Below, one piece after another: positions 9,994 through 22,471 of a DNA stretch of 64,000 nt (positions within the stretch are counted from its first letter, which is position 1; each line of letters begins with the position of its first letter). The DNA is from Styela clava. Its lineage: Eukaryota > Chordata > Ascidiacea > Stolidobranchia > Styelidae. The stretch is from NCBI RefSeq assembly GCF_964204865.1, contig NC_135264.1, forward strand, positions 62,001 through 126,000, in the 5' to 3' direction. Below the pieces are notes generated by a model that made no database searches, was not told where the DNA came from, and saw only the letters and a list, made by a program, of their open reading frames with translations. The translations under genes and the position numbers were made by a program.

Positions 9994-12855
9994 TAATGCA
10001 CCGAAGTTGGTTATTATTAATTTGCTGTTCAGATTTCTATATTCTATCAGTATTGGCATGGGATGGTATTTCCCAATACGATTATGTATTTTTTCTCGGT
10101 GATAACATTTTTCTGCTCAGTTATTCTTTATTACAGAAGGCTTTTTAACAGTGTGATACGATCTGTGACTCATAATTTTGGTTACTGATATATTTCTAAA
10201 ACTTGACAATGTCAAATCATGTCATTTCGTTTCTATTGTTGGCTGCATTTAGATATTTTATCCCTTTATTCAGTGCCTGCAACACGATACAGTATTTTTG
10301 TTCTCATTTTTATCCTGTCTTAATCAAGTGCCTTTGCTTCACAGTCACACGAAGTGTGTAATTTCCAATTATTAAAATGTTCATCGTTATTAATGATTTT
10401 TGCTATATCCGCACGCCTGGGGTGTTTTCATGCTTGTCGATGTTATATCTATTGCAGATGAATTTTGTGCATAATTCGTGAATATTATTATATAATGAAA
10501 AAGTATTGCATCACCCCATGTGATAAATTTGTTCAATAATTAAATTTCAAAAAATCAATTGACACGAGGTCAGAATACTACTTCCTGGGTGTCCTATATA
10601 GTTATGATGCTGATGAACATTACATTAAATCTTTCAGAATCTCATCAAAATACCTTTGTACTGACGGAACAAGGTTATTTCTTCAGTGTTTTAATTTAGA
10701 ATTTCAACTATTCGATTTGAACAAAGAGTATCTTTAATAATCTAATTTATACTTTTTAAATATAGAACACACATACAATATTATGATTGACTTGCACAAC
10801 ATCTCAATTTCTTAAATTAGACTAAATTTCGAAGAATGGTAGGGACTCTTTCCATGAGTCTAAAGAATGAATGAAAAGAATTTAAACAGTAAACCAGTCC
10901 ATATAAGTCGGTCAACATAATTATATTTAATGCAGACTGCTGTACTTGTACAAAACATGCCTGAAAATATTCCGTCAATTTTTGAAACTTTTAAACAATT
11001 TTACAAGAAGTTATATTTTTATGTCTATTGTTTTTCACACTACGCTGATCTATTGTTCGATGGTATATAAAGACGGGCATTATCTAATTTCATTATCTGA
11101 AATTTAACTCTGATCATAATTCATGTTTCCTTGTTAAATTTGTTTCATTACGAATCTACTCACACTACTGTGTAATAATCGGCCATGTATATAGTTGTAC
11201 ATACCATATGTCAGATGAGAAATTGTTGCGAAAAGGAAAAAAATTATAACATATAGGTATTACATGCTGACATGTATGTTCTATTGAACTAATTTACATA
11301 TAGAATCTGGAAAATGGTATATTTTCATTTGAAGTTTTTTTGCACTTTTTATATTATATGTAAGCAACTATCTTATATCCCTAATGCCGTAATCGATTAT
11401 TACTATCATTATTCTATATAACATGTGATTACTGTATAAAATGATTAAAATTGGAAAACGTTTAATTCTGTATAATATCTGAAAACATTAGGTGACGCAA
11501 CACATGGGTGATTACTAGACGGGGTTTCACGATCGATCTTGCACAGTTTATTACCCCGCATGAGTGGTTATTAGCAAGGTGATGAATACTTCTCACCATC
11601 GTCACCTTGTGACTGCGGCTACCTTCTACAGCCAGACGAGGGATTACGATTAGTTTGAGAAATGCCGATTTGTCGTAATTATATCTTTTGGTTTGATAAT
11701 TCCGCCGAAACAGCGAAAAATAGACGAATTCTATTTGAAATTTTACAAAATTCAAAATTAACCATCCACCTCAACATAAAAAAAACGCTTATGACATATG
11801 CGGAAATACTTGACAGTGATTAATTTTAGAACATGTACTGTGTGGGAATAGTAGTTCAATTAACCACCATCCCCCAGAATGCCCCAAACTCGTCTACGAT
11901 TTTCAACTTAATTCGTTTACAGCCTTATTTATACCTCCAACATAATTTTATAAAGCGAATGAGCTCTATTACACTCCGATTACATTTGTTTTGCGTCTTT
12001 TGTAATGTGATTTTTAGGCATTATACATAGGGATTTGTTCAAAAAGAATTGTTTTAAAACAATTCTTTTAAATCAAGTTTTATTTGCCTGTATTGTTCAA
12101 AATGGCTGTACTATTTGATTTTTTTGTATTAAATAGGTTGAAGGGAAATGAATGTAAAACACTTGCCAACCGCATCTTATTTGCAATAAATCATTCGAAA
12201 CGCCACAAATATCGATAAAGGCCCATACACACCTTTTCAAGTTGTAGCTCAGTGCGACCGCAACCGTGGTTGGCACAGTAAGACGTAACCGATATAAGTA
12301 GTTCTATGAGTGAGACAGAAGGCGATGGGTCCAAATTCGGCACTCTGCATTGGTCAATTAAGTTTTCTTCATCTCTGTCTTGACGGATAAGCTTTCAGGG
12401 TAACGGGGTTTGAAATGAACGTAAGAGAAATTTTTGTTTGCTCAGCCTTCAATCTTTGAAACCGCTAAAGAAAAGATTTGCTGTTGGTACTTTAGCGTCG
12501 CCGGTAAATAATTGGATGGCTGATAGATCTTGTAATTATTTGGCGTAGTAAGATTTTTGATTGTTCTGACGGAATGGATCGCTTTTGATAAACTAGAGCT
12601 TGCATTTCACATTATTTTAGTGAAAATGCTTGAGAATCCGTCGTTTAAAAAAGATTCAGATTGTTTTTATCAGAAGTTATTTGCCATCGGATTTACCGTA
12701 ATTACATTGATATCTGATATAAGCGAAGAAATTGCTTACTCGTCGTGGGAGAAAAATTGCAAGTATTTGCGCTGCGCATTTTGTGTTATGAAGGAAACGA
12801 TTTGATTACGATTTTACATTTTTGCTCTGTAAAATAGATATAGACTTTTAGTTTC
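9994..12855. other. Intergenic AT-rich DNA, no gene recognised
   Basis: No reading frame here resembles a known family and no splice-consistent exon chain was found. The 97-codon minus-strand frame at 11462-11755 and the plus-strand frame at 12557-12805 have no motif I can name. A perfect 28-bp palindrome sits at 12042-12069. Confidence 0.5.
12042..12069. repeat. Perfect 28-bp palindrome
   Basis: AAAAGAATTGTTTT is followed immediately by its exact reverse complement AAAACAATTCTTTT. There is no spacer. The flanking bases do not extend the pairing. Confidence 0.85.
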
Positions 12856-14300
12856 TTGGCGCAGGATTTGTAAAAAAGATCCGAACATTTTACATAAAAG
12901 TTGCTCTATGTTGGGTTTCTTTGATTTTGAAACAGAGACTAAATTTGTCCTGAATAATACTTTGCTGTGGAGGTTAATTAAAAACCAGACAGACTTTATT
13001 AGAGACTCCGAGAACATTTGGAACAATCTCTTTTGGAGTACGATTTTAAACTCTGCTCATATTGCGTGTCATCTGCTATTTCTCATTTGAATTTCCGGGA
13101 TCAAGGAAATATTTTACGACAGACACATCTACGACTAAACGTGACCGCAACCGACGACTGTGAGCAGCAATGAGGCAATTCCTGAACCTGCAAAACGCAG
13201 TTGAAATTCAAACTCGTGCCGTATGGTGTGCTCAAGTCTTCAGCGATTGCATAAAATCACATTCAGCTTTCAGTACTTTCATCTGTTCTGTTGACCTACC
13301 GACGCACATAAAAGTTTATATCAAGAAACATAGTTAAACACTAATACGCTTTAATAATACGATAATTATACTCGTTTCTAAATATTGAAGCAAAATGTTC
13401 GATTCTTATTCCATTGCAAATTTTGTTTCATTAAATTTTTAACACGAACGGGATGCTGCGAACGCGATTTTGTACATTTATATGTATTTAACACGCCAAA
13501 TGTTCTTAAGTATTGACAAAATGAATCATTTCAAATGCAAGGAGTTTACAAACGGTCTATTTCCGTCAATAACCTAACAGTAATTTAATAAATACTGGCT
13601 ATGTGATTTTCAGATTTTTTTCAGTATTTGTTGGCGCGTTGGCCCGTTGTTCAGCTATTAATTTTAAGTCATATCTCAGATATGGTTTAGTAAATGAAAG
13701 GTCGGCACATATTCTCATTGGTAAAAAATAGACTGAAATAAAAAAATTTATTCTCAATAGTTGTTTAGCATTTTTGCTGCATTTTCTTTATACAGTATTT
13801 CTAATGTTTCGACCTGCTTGCCAGCAATTTTTTGATATTATCGCATATACGGCATACACCTCAACTCTGAAGTGCTTTAATATATTTTCCTATCAACTCT
13901 TGTCTCAAGTCGATCTACCTGGAAACTTATTCCCTTTATAATTCTGGATGGTGACAATTAGTAAAATGAAATTAGTGGTCGTCGTTAGCTTAACTTTGAG
14001 ATCATCTTTTGAGTAAGTTCTCGTGACTTTGCTTCGAGCAAATTTACAATGAAAACGTGTCAGTGTATGGACGTGTTATATTGCTAGCATTAGTTATAGA
14101 CTATCACTTACGAAATCGCAATTGCTGTCATTAACATTGTTTGTGCCAATTTCTTTTCAACCGAATGTTTCAGTAACTAAATTTATTTATGCATGTTGTA
14201 AGTTATCCTCAGCTATGAAAAATGCCAGTAGCGTGGGTCCTAAACGTTGGTACCTTTTGGTATTTAATCTTGCATCGGTATTTCATCCTTCTACGAATAA
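12856..14300 (+). repeat. Dispersed repeat family R, copy a
   Basis: This stretch aligns by eye with the inverted segment 40760-42385 and with 17240-20010. Shared landmarks in order are GGCGCAGGATT (left edge), AATTAAAAACCAGACAGACT, AAACTCTGCTCATATTGCGT, TACTGGCTATGTGATTTT, TCTCAAGTCGATCTACCTG and CACTTAC-AAATCG. An open frame at 14122-14343 is conserved in the other copies. No transposase or reverse transcriptase is visible. The copy is interrupted at about 14300 by a Penelope-like fragment, and related sequence resumes at 15395. Confidence 0.7.
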
Positions 14301-14340
14301 ACATGAATATTCTATCCAATTAAAGAGTCCAGCTGCACAC

Positions 14341-14400
14341 TAACACAAATGTATTTCTGTAACGTTTCGTCCGACCAGAGTCAGACTTCCTCAGACAAGC
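14341..14400 (-). ncRNA. Hammerhead-like motif in the Penelope-like 3' region (uncertain)
   Basis: On the minus strand the order is CTGAGGA, one A, a 7-bp stem GTCTGAC/GTCGGAC closed by a TCTG loop, then GAAAC. This resembles the CUGANGA - stem II - GAAA core that Penelope-like elements are known to carry as hammerhead ribozymes. An unpaired extra A before stem II and the lack of a clear stem I mean that self-cleavage is doubtful. The core spans 14364-14394. Confidence 0.3.
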
Positions 14401-14740
14401 AGTTTACAACAATTGCAAGGAATAAATTTGATAAATAAATTTGAAATCTCAAATCAAGTATGACGTAACAATGCATAAACATTTAATTTGCATTTAGCCG
14501 TAGAAGTAATGATGGAAAAGTTAGAACAACAAATATCAGTGAGGCTCATTTCAGATGTGATTAAAAAAATTGTAATTGCATTTAATAATAGTAAAATAGA
14601 ACGCCAAACAAGGGGCGAGCAATAATATGAACTAAAAAAAGGGTGATTGTTAATTTTAAATATTATATGACGTTAAAATGAAAATTATTATTATATAATT
14701 AATTCCTAGATGAGTCTACAGTCTATTTCTCCCGTGAATT

Positions 14741-15325
14741 GAGGTTCCAATGTTCCGAATTTGTTGACGTAGTATGCTTCTACTGTTTGGCGATAGCCCT
14801 GGTCTCTAAATAGTTTTTTTATTCCGGTTACTCACTTATTGAATGTCCCAGTTTGTTGAAGTGTTCTCCCACTACTAAATCATATTTCCTTTTTGTAATA
14901 CTTCTCAGATGTTCTTTTATTCGATATTTTAACTACCTTCCGGTCTCGCCGATATACTGCATAATATTTTTTGATTTGCAACTTATACTTTCCTTATTGT
15001 TTATATGAACTCCCGTCACGTTCCCGGTACTTATTTTTGTTTTCTCGGAATATTTACAGGTGGTGCATGATTTTCTATTACATTTATAAAAACCAGATTG
15101 TACTTTCTGTGATATTACTGGTTGTAGTTCATCTCTAACCAGTCTATCGCGTAATGTAGGGCACTTTCTATATGCAATTTTCGGAGGTTGAGGGAAAATA
15201 TCTTTTAGTCGGGCATTTTTGTCAAGAATATATTGGTATATTGTCAAGAATATATTTTCAAAGTGCGTTTGGTTTGGGTGGTAGTTGGTAATAAATGGTA
15301 ATAGTTGCTTGTTGCATGCTTCCAT
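14741..15325 (-). pseudogene. Penelope-like retroelement, 3' end with GIY-YIG endonuclease remnant
   Basis: The minus-strand frame from 15325 to 14933 (130 codons) reads like the C-terminal part of Penelope-like polymerases. It has a thumb/linker with IFPQPPKIAYRK and LRDRLV, a Cys cluster CNRKSCTTCKY, and then YIGETGR, the second half of a GIY-YIG nuclease core. Past an in-frame TAG at 14932-14930 the same frame continues with RIKEHL and HFNKLGHS, the usual downstream GIY-YIG residues. The element would copy itself by target-primed reverse transcription. Reverse transcriptase proper is absent, so this is a 5'-truncated dead copy, inserted into dispersed repeat copy a. Confidence 0.8.
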
Positions 15326-15445
15326 GCTTATTTATTACATGCTTTTCTATGCTTTTGCATGCTTTTCTTTTGCATGCTTTTCTATTACATCTATAACGCA
15401 ATAATTAGTTAAAACAATGCAGTAAATGCTTTATTTTTATTCCAG

Positions 15446-15581
15446 GAAGACAGCGATACGTGCAAAAGACCGACTTTCATTAAACTGTGAAGCATTTGAG
15501 AAATATAAACAAATTCTGTTAGAAGAGAGAAGACAAACCAGATTTAAAAAAGAGAAAAAGATAATAAGATTATTTCAGTGA
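15446..15581 (+). other. Exon-like open frame inside dispersed repeat R
   Basis: After an acceptor-like TTTTTATTCCAG there is an open frame of 44 codons ending in TGA. It is rich in K, R and E (pieces such as EAFEKYKQILLEERRQ), as in a helical basic segment. The inverted copy at 28800-28884 keeps a similar frame, and part of it is recognisable at 40760-40790. It could be a last exon captured or encoded by the repeat, but no function is implied by the sequence. Confidence 0.35.
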
Positions 15582-15928
15582 AATGTGAGTTTGCTGTTGT
15601 ATTTAGGCTATTTTGTATAACTATTGAAACGCTAATGACGTAAACAAAATTAGGATCAAAGATCTTTTGAGTAAATTCACGTGACTTTGCTTTGAGCAAA
15701 TTTTCCTATAAAATCGAGTCAGTTGTATGGTCGTGTTATATTGTTAGAATCAGTTACATCACTTACTAAATCGTGTTTGCTGTTATTGACATTCCAAATG
15801 TCCTAAACGTCTCTACTTTTTTGATATTTAAACTTTTGTAATCATTTTATCCTTCTTTATTCATCAGGCTGGCCATCGGTTTTGTATGACGTCAAAATGA
15901 ATAGAAACATTATTTATGGAGTTATAAT

Positions 15929-16200
15929 TACTCATCGATTTTAATCGGTAAGCATGTTGATAGGTATTTGTTTGTCTGTATGTCTGTTAGATGCACGCGA
16001 TATCTCACGAAAGCAAGGTTGAATCTGCTCCTAATTTTGCATGTGCATTCATCTTATCTCGGATCAGGAGCCTATTGATTTTGGGCGAATTAAGTCGTAT
16101 AATTAGCGAGTTATCAATTAATTAGAGATGGGACACAAGGTGATAGGGTAGATACCCTAACTTTCGATCGATAAGTCTTCGGTCTCTGACCGATATTCTT
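15929..16200 (+). repeat. Short dispersed repeat S (~280 bp), copy 1
   Basis: Shares a long block with 21896-22194. It opens with ATCGATTTTAATCGGTAAG, then GATAGGTATTTGT and TGTCTGTTAGATG, ACGCGATATCTCACGAA, TTTTGCATGTGCATTCATC, ATTAGCGAGTTAT, GGGACAC and finally CGATCGATAAGTCTTCGGTC. CTTATCGAT at the start of copy 2 and ATCGATAAG near the end of both are inverted, suggesting a MITE. It is absent from the matching position of the other R copies, so it is a later insertion. Confidence 0.7.
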
Positions 16201-17239
16201 TGTCCGTTTGATTTGAAAAAAAAAACGATACGGACGAATACTTGCGGTTTGCTGACTAATGTTGAGTGTAGAATCGTATAAGGGTGTTTCAATTCATTGA
16301 TAGAAGAGGAGATTCTGACTACAAATATTTAGAGAAGATTAATGAGAGGCGGAAATTTTTAGAGGTGTAATATTTTTTTTCAGGTATAACGCTGTTGAGG
16401 AACCTTCTGATTCACATATCAACGTAATGTTTTGCTCAAAATCAAATTATTGAATAAAATCACACTATAACTTGTAGATTCTGATATTTTTCAAAATGCT
16501 GTATTTCGCAAGTTTGAAGTGGTCCCGAAATCTCACCACAACACGAGAAATAGATTTGATTTTAATTTTCGTATAGTCGGTAATCTTATCGTCATTTAAT
16601 CAAATTATTTCACCCCAACTTGAGCTGACTCACTTATTTATCCACTCTGGATTACCTGCGAAGGAACCCTAAGTATAATATACTATGGACTATGATCAAT
16701 AGGATAATTCCGGTGAAATGTGAGTTTGGTGTTTATTTCAGGCGGGTTTGTAACTATTGAAACGCTAATGAAATAAACTTTTATTTCGTTCCTAGCAACA
16801 ATAGAAATATTTAATTTTTAGAATCACGGAATACATGCCCATGACTGGCATGGCTTGCATGTATGCATATCGAATGCCATTTTTAGTTAAACATGTTTAT
16901 TTTCATTTTATTATTTTATGTTTATTGTTTTAAAATTGAAAGATGTTTGGTTCGTAGTTCATTGATAAACTTTCTTCCGTTGATAGTGTATCTCATCGTC
17001 TGATTCATATCTGGACTTATGAAGCGGTCAAAACTATTGCAATTATAAAATACTATTTGAGTCTTTAAGAGTTTCAAACTAAATAATATTGTATAGTAGT
17101 ATCAACTCTAACGCGTTTACTGTACAGAAAGCAATTATGTCGCTATCGAAAAAGGATAAGGGTTGTTTGGTTGATTGTTTATTGCAATTTTTTGTTCTTC
17201 ATTATCAAGGACAAGTTTTGGTATCATTGATATTTATTG

Positions 17240-20010
17240 AATTTGTAAATTGTTTAAAAAAATCACTTCCAGCTTTCAGTACTTTCAGCTGTTCAGTTGC
17301 ACTTCCGTCGCATATAAAAGTTTATATTTAGAAACTAAGTTTTAAAGACGTATAGGCCTACGCTTTAATTTTGCTCTTGAAATATGTAGTCCATTGCAAA
17401 TTTTATTTTCCATAAATTTTTAACTGATCATATCTGGGATTTCCAGTTGGTCGTGAATTGTTCCCGACTCTTCAATGTTATATGGTAATATCTCAAACGC
17501 GAACACGGTTCTGTAAAGAAAACAACCAAGTAGGGTTGCCAACTATGAAAAGTCTTAATAAAGGACATAGATTACCGTCATCATTTATTTTGTAACCTGC
17601 AGAAAAGAACAATATAAAACAATGAACTACGAATTATATACAAGCTAAAAAGATATAATAAAAAATCTTCATGTATTTTTTATTCAATGTTTATTTAACA
17701 TTGACCCAATCAAGCTGCATTCTGTGAACAGTTTAGTGCTTTGAATTGTGCCAAATTTTTTTTGATCAAGAAGGTTAAACATATTCAAATTAAGTTTGTC
17801 TTTTAGCTTCAAATGCTCTACAATTTTTACAAGTGTCTGATATTTTGGAGAAAGATTATCCAAAAGAGATTACTTTCCAAATGTTGAATTTTCATCAAAG
17901 TCAAATCTTTTTTCCAAATACGTTATGGCAGAGTTGAGAAATAATCTAAAATCTTAGAGACAAATTATATTAAAATATAGGTGAAATTCTAGTTATATTC
18001 TAGTTATTGAACTAGAATTCACTTAAATCTTGGAGTGTTGCCACTTGTCATCTTCGGAAAATTAATGCAAAATATTTGAAATTGTTAATAAAATTGGTAT
18101 TTCTTTGGCTATTTGAGCCGTGCCGAAGCGAAATTAAAAAGAATAATTAAAAGCTTGCAAATACATAAACGGAGGCGATTTAAGAATGAAACAATATCAC
18201 GCACAGTACTATAACTATCGGGCAAAACGACGTTGGAAAAAATAAAGGACAATTATCATCTTAAAAAGGACAAGGACAAAAATCTCAAATAAAGGATTGT
18301 CCTTTGAAATAAAGGGCGGTTGGCAACCCTACAACCAAGTCTCCTAGCTAGACTATTCAAAAGGGAATGTTTGCTTCTAGTTTATTGCGATTGCATACAC
18401 GGATTTTGTATATTTATATATATATATTTAACAAATTCCAAACGATCTTAAGTATTGAAAAAAAATGAATTATTCCAAATGCAAGGAAGTTAGATTCGGT
18501 CTGTTTCTGTCAATGACCTAACGGTAACTTAATGAATACTGGCTATGTGATTTTTAGATGTTTTTCAGTATTGTTAGCGCGTTGGTCCGCTCTGCAGTTA
18601 CTTAGTAAATGTTTTGTAATATCTTAGATATAATTTAGTAAATGAAAGGCCGGTACATAATCTCATTGGTCACAAATAGGTTGAAATAAAAAAGTTATCC
18701 GCGATAGTCATTTAGCATTTTCGCTGTATTTTCTTCATACGGTATATTATATTGTTTCAACCTGCTTGCCAGAAATTTTTAGATATTATCGCATATACGA
18801 CATACACCAAAGTGCTCTTTTCATTTTCCTACAACTCTTGTCTCAAGTCGATCTACCTGAAAGCTTATTCTTCTTATCTTCAGTGTTAATTCTGGATGGT
18901 GACAATAAGTAAACAGAAATGATCACAACCATAGATTCGCGTTATGCATTGGGAAGTCCAACAATTTTAGCCGTCAAGTTTGGTTTACTGTGAAGTGAAC
19001 TCTCACCCGTTTACAGTCAGTGAAATACCAGACAAAATATTATATGCTTCGAGATTCCGCTTTTTGGAATTCAATACCTCATAGTTATTTCTTAACCAAA
19101 TAAACACGAACTGCTTCAAGCCTCGCGTCAGTTGATATTTACTAGTTCGCATTACCATTATTCTCTTTACATAGTGTCAGTATTTCTTGGTATATTAGTA
19201 ATCGTCGGTAGCTTCACTTTGAGTTTTCGTGACTTTGAGCAAATTTACAATATATATAAACTCTCAGTGTTATGGTCGTTTTATTTTATCAGCATTAAAT
19301 ATAGGTTATCACTTACTAAATCGCGATTGCTGTTATTGACATTCTTTGTGCCAATTTCCTTTCAACCCAATGGTACAGTGATTGAATTTATTTGCGCATG
19401 TTTCAAGTCATGCTCAGCTGTGAAAAATGTCACAAGCGTAGGTGCTATACGTTGGTACTTTTTTGGTATTTAAATTATCATCATTACTGTACCATTCCTT
19501 GTTTACCAAGTCGGACCAATATGACGTCATAATGAATATAAACACTGTTTTAATGACTTATAATTTGATTGCAGATAAAAACCGATACAGGCGATTTCCT
19601 GCTCGTCCATCTATGTATGCTGACCAACGTAGAATGTAGATTTGTATAACGGTGTTTCAATTTATTGATGGAAGAGAAGATTATGACTACTAAGATTTGT
19701 AGAATAATAATGACATACGTAAGTTTTTGAGACATACGATATCTTAGACAATAACCTTGTTTGAGGAATCTTCTTATTCACATTAGAAGGAAATCATATA
19801 TTAACGTCATGATTTGTTTAAAATCAAATTATTGACTAAAAATACTCATGTCTGTAGCTTTTAGATACTGGTATTTTTCCGAATGCATTACTTTCCAATT
19901 TGAAGTAGTCCCGAAATCTAGTCACAACATAAGAATTATTTTTGATTTTATTTTCCGTATAATCAGTAATCTTCTGTCACGAATGTCACGAATTAAACAA
20001 GGAAGTCGAT
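17240..20010 (+). repeat. Dispersed repeat family R, copy c, split by a hAT MITE
   Basis: 17240-17520 matches 13260-13450 (TTTCAGTACTTTCA, CATATAAAAGTTTATAT, CCATTGCAAATTTT). After the hAT insertion the family resumes at 18340 and runs to about 20010 (TACTGGCTATGTGATTTT, TCTCAAGTCGATCTACCTG, ATATGACGTCATAATGAATA, AATTTGAAGTAGTCCCGAAA). No own transposition genes are visible. Confidence 0.65.
17531..18331. mobile_element. 801-bp non-autonomous hAT element with 8-bp target duplication
   Basis: The left end TAGGGTTGCCAACTATGAAA and the right end GGGCGGTTGGCAACCCTA form imperfect inverted repeats. Subterminal AATAAAGGACA and TGTCCTTTGAAATAAAGG also mirror each other. The 8-mer CAACCAAG is present on both sides (17523-17530 and 18332-18339). 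No transposase frame is present. It interrupts dispersed repeat copy c. Confidence 0.88.
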
Positions 20011-21895
20011 ACTCGGGGAATGGTTCATTGATTTTGGATGTTGTATAATTATAGAGTTATTAATCATTTAGTGATGGGACACGCGGTGTCGCTATTGGGT
20101 CAGACCGATGAATCCACGCCGCCAGATCAATAAGTCGGCGGTCTCCGATCGTTATCTAGTTGATGTTTTGATTGCGACGTTAGAATTTACATATTTCTTC
20201 TGGAGGAGAGGAACGGCCCACCGTCCGGTTTCCAGTCTATGTCGGGTATGAAATTAGTTAGCCAGTTATTTGTTTTTCGAAGCATAGACTGAAGCATGAA
20301 GCTGTTTAATAACTAATTTCTAATCCCCGTCGTTGCAATAAAAACAACGAGTCTAAGAATTATAGCCCCAAAGAGGATTTTCTCAAATCTGATGCAAACT
20401 AGATGAATCTAGGCCGAATTCGTATAGGATACTCTATGTGCCGACAATGTTTGACAACGATTTCAAGTACAAGTCAAGTGTCTAACACCATTCGAGTCCA
20501 GGACAAAAATTACTGTTCTCTTCGCCAATTATATGGTCGGTAACAGCTTCATGCATCTGAACCAACAAATAACTACCGTAGTTAACTATTCTCATACGAA
20601 ATTAGACTCAACCGGCTGATACGCGGTCGGCTTAACACGATTATTACAAGAATAGACATGAATGTCAAAATACACTGCGTTTTCTCCAAATCCCCAGAAA
20701 TAACAGACTAATCGATCGGATACATTTAAATGTATTATGATTCAAAAATCAGTACTCCTGAAGTATGTGTACCAGGGTAGGTTTGAGCCATAATTTTATT
20801 CCGACTTTCCTTCATTTTAGTTCTATTATGAGTTCGGGGACTGTCCGTGTTAGCCAAGTGAATATCCCCCTGCACTTAGGTTTCAGCCCTTTTACACAAC
20901 TTGAAAGGCGCAGTTCTTACCACTTCATGGCAGCTCCTGCCACGAAAGTCTCTTGCCATGGCTAATTGGCTATTAGCAAACCGTGGCAAGTGTGTATATA
21001 CCTCGGCGATGGCAAAAAGTACTGCCGTTACCGCGGCAGATTTGCCATGGTTTCAAGGCAGCTTCGGAAAATGGTTTCGGTACGTGGTATGACCATGAAT
21101 GTTGCGTGAATGAAAACCATGAATGGGTTTTTTGTTCTATGGACGACTGGATGATGGTAGGTGAGTACTGATGTGCCTGATTAGATTTAGTGCATTTCGA
21201 CTTTGGTAATTCCAGTTACAGAGTTGTAAGATTTGTGAGCTGTTATCCATGCAAGACTCTGTGGTTTATAGAATTTTTCGGACTGTCTGATAGCTGGATA
21301 GTCTGCCAGTACGGTACGGGCACGGTAAAGCAATCATTGAACTCTAATGGTAGGTGAATTGCTAGGTCTCTGTTAATTTAAATGAAATTTTTCTGAGAAA
21401 TATTCTACGCAAATGCAATTACAAAATGTTTTAATATATGACGTCTAAGCAAATATAGCATATTCTGTATTGTATTGCTCTTTAAACAAGAAATTCTTCT
21501 ACTCTTGTGAACAAAGTTTCATAGTTTCAGATTACAGATCCATCTCAAGGGAGTGTTACTATTTACGATCCTATTGGCCATCATGCATGAAGAGACTTAT
21601 GCTGATACTCTGATGAAGAATTGGAGATTTGTGGTGATCTGCTTGACTAAATAATTATTGGCTTGTTTTATCGGATTTAATTAGTCTTTTTTAGAAGTAA
21701 ACAATTTTATTTTAGAAGTAAACAACAGCCCGAAAGTTTATTACATTCGCATATTTTTTGTGTATTTCTGTATTTATTTATGGCCCAAGCCTTGTTAAAC
21801 AAAGTTTTTTTTTGTGAATGCATGTTGGTGAGCGGGCACATAATACTCATATTGTTATAAACTTTTGCTCGATCTCCAGAGTTCTCCATTTTTTA
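20011..21895. other. No gene recognised; fragments of repeats
   Basis: 20045-20160 is a partial copy of short repeat S (TGGGACACGCGGTGTC, ATAAGTCGGCGGTCTCCGAT). 20225-20300 matches the SINE-like family seen at 46.3-46.7 and 51.7 kb (TATGTCGGGTATGAAATTAG, TTAGCCAGTTATTTG). The stretch 20930-21070 repeats GCCATGG/GCCACGG-like words. Frames at 20765-21171 overlap without splice support and resemble nothing known. Confidence 0.45.
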
Positions 21896-22194
21896 TTACT
21901 TATCGATCTTAAGATCGGTAAGTATGTGGATAGGTATTTGTCTGTCTGTCTGTTTGTCTGTTAGATGAACGCGATATCTCACGAAGGCGAGATTGAATCT
22001 GCTTCAAATTTTGCATGTGCATTCATCATATCTCGGACCAGAACTGATCCCGGCTATTGATTTTGAATGAATTATGTCGTATTATTAGCGAGTTATTAAT
22101 TAATTAGTAATGGGACACGCGGTGTCACTAAAGACACATGAATCGAAACCGCAGTTTCGATCGATAAGTCTTCGGTCTCCCACCGATATTCTTG
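21896..22194 (+). repeat. Short dispersed repeat S, copy 2
   Basis: Best-preserved copy of the ~280-bp family also at 15929-16200. It begins with the near-palindrome CTTATCGATCTTAAGATCGG, continues with three to four TGTCTGTC/TGTTTGTC words, and ends at CGATCGATAAGTCTTCGG. Confidence 0.7.
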
Positions 22195-22471
22195 TTTGTA
22201 TTGTCAGATTGTGGAGTTTTTAAAATAAACTATCCATCACTCACAGATTTATTTTAAATTATCATGCCCTTATTGAGTCCAATGATAGTACATGAATGTT
22301 TTAGTCATGCATTTTAATCTATACTAGTGTTAAAATATCAAGAACAGATTACTGAAACTGTATGAATCGTACGAGTTTTTTGCACTGAGATTGCAAGCTA
22401 GGTATGAAGGCTCATATTAGCAAGAATATACTGTTTTTAGAAAACTTTGAAAAAAGGATAAGGATTTAAAA

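Larger units (their letters stand above)
15395..17060 (+). repeat. Dispersed repeat family R, copy b
   Basis: Matches the inverted segment 27620-28884 nearly end to end. Shared landmarks are AACGCAATAATTAGTTAAAA (also in 40760-42385), GATCAAAGATCTTTTGAGTA, TATGACGTCAAAATGAATAG, GAGGAACCTTCTGATTCACA, CTCTGGATTACCTGCGAAGG and GCATATCGAATGCCATTTTT. A ~270-bp short repeat (15929-16200) is inserted relative to the other copies. Together with 12856-14300 it may be one array split by the Penelope-like insertion. Confidence 0.7.

Noticed and set aside
11462..11755. 97-codon minus-strand frame
   Set aside because: No recognisable motif, no repeat partner, no splice context and no codon pattern distinct from its surroundings. 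Of a length expected by chance in 64 kb.
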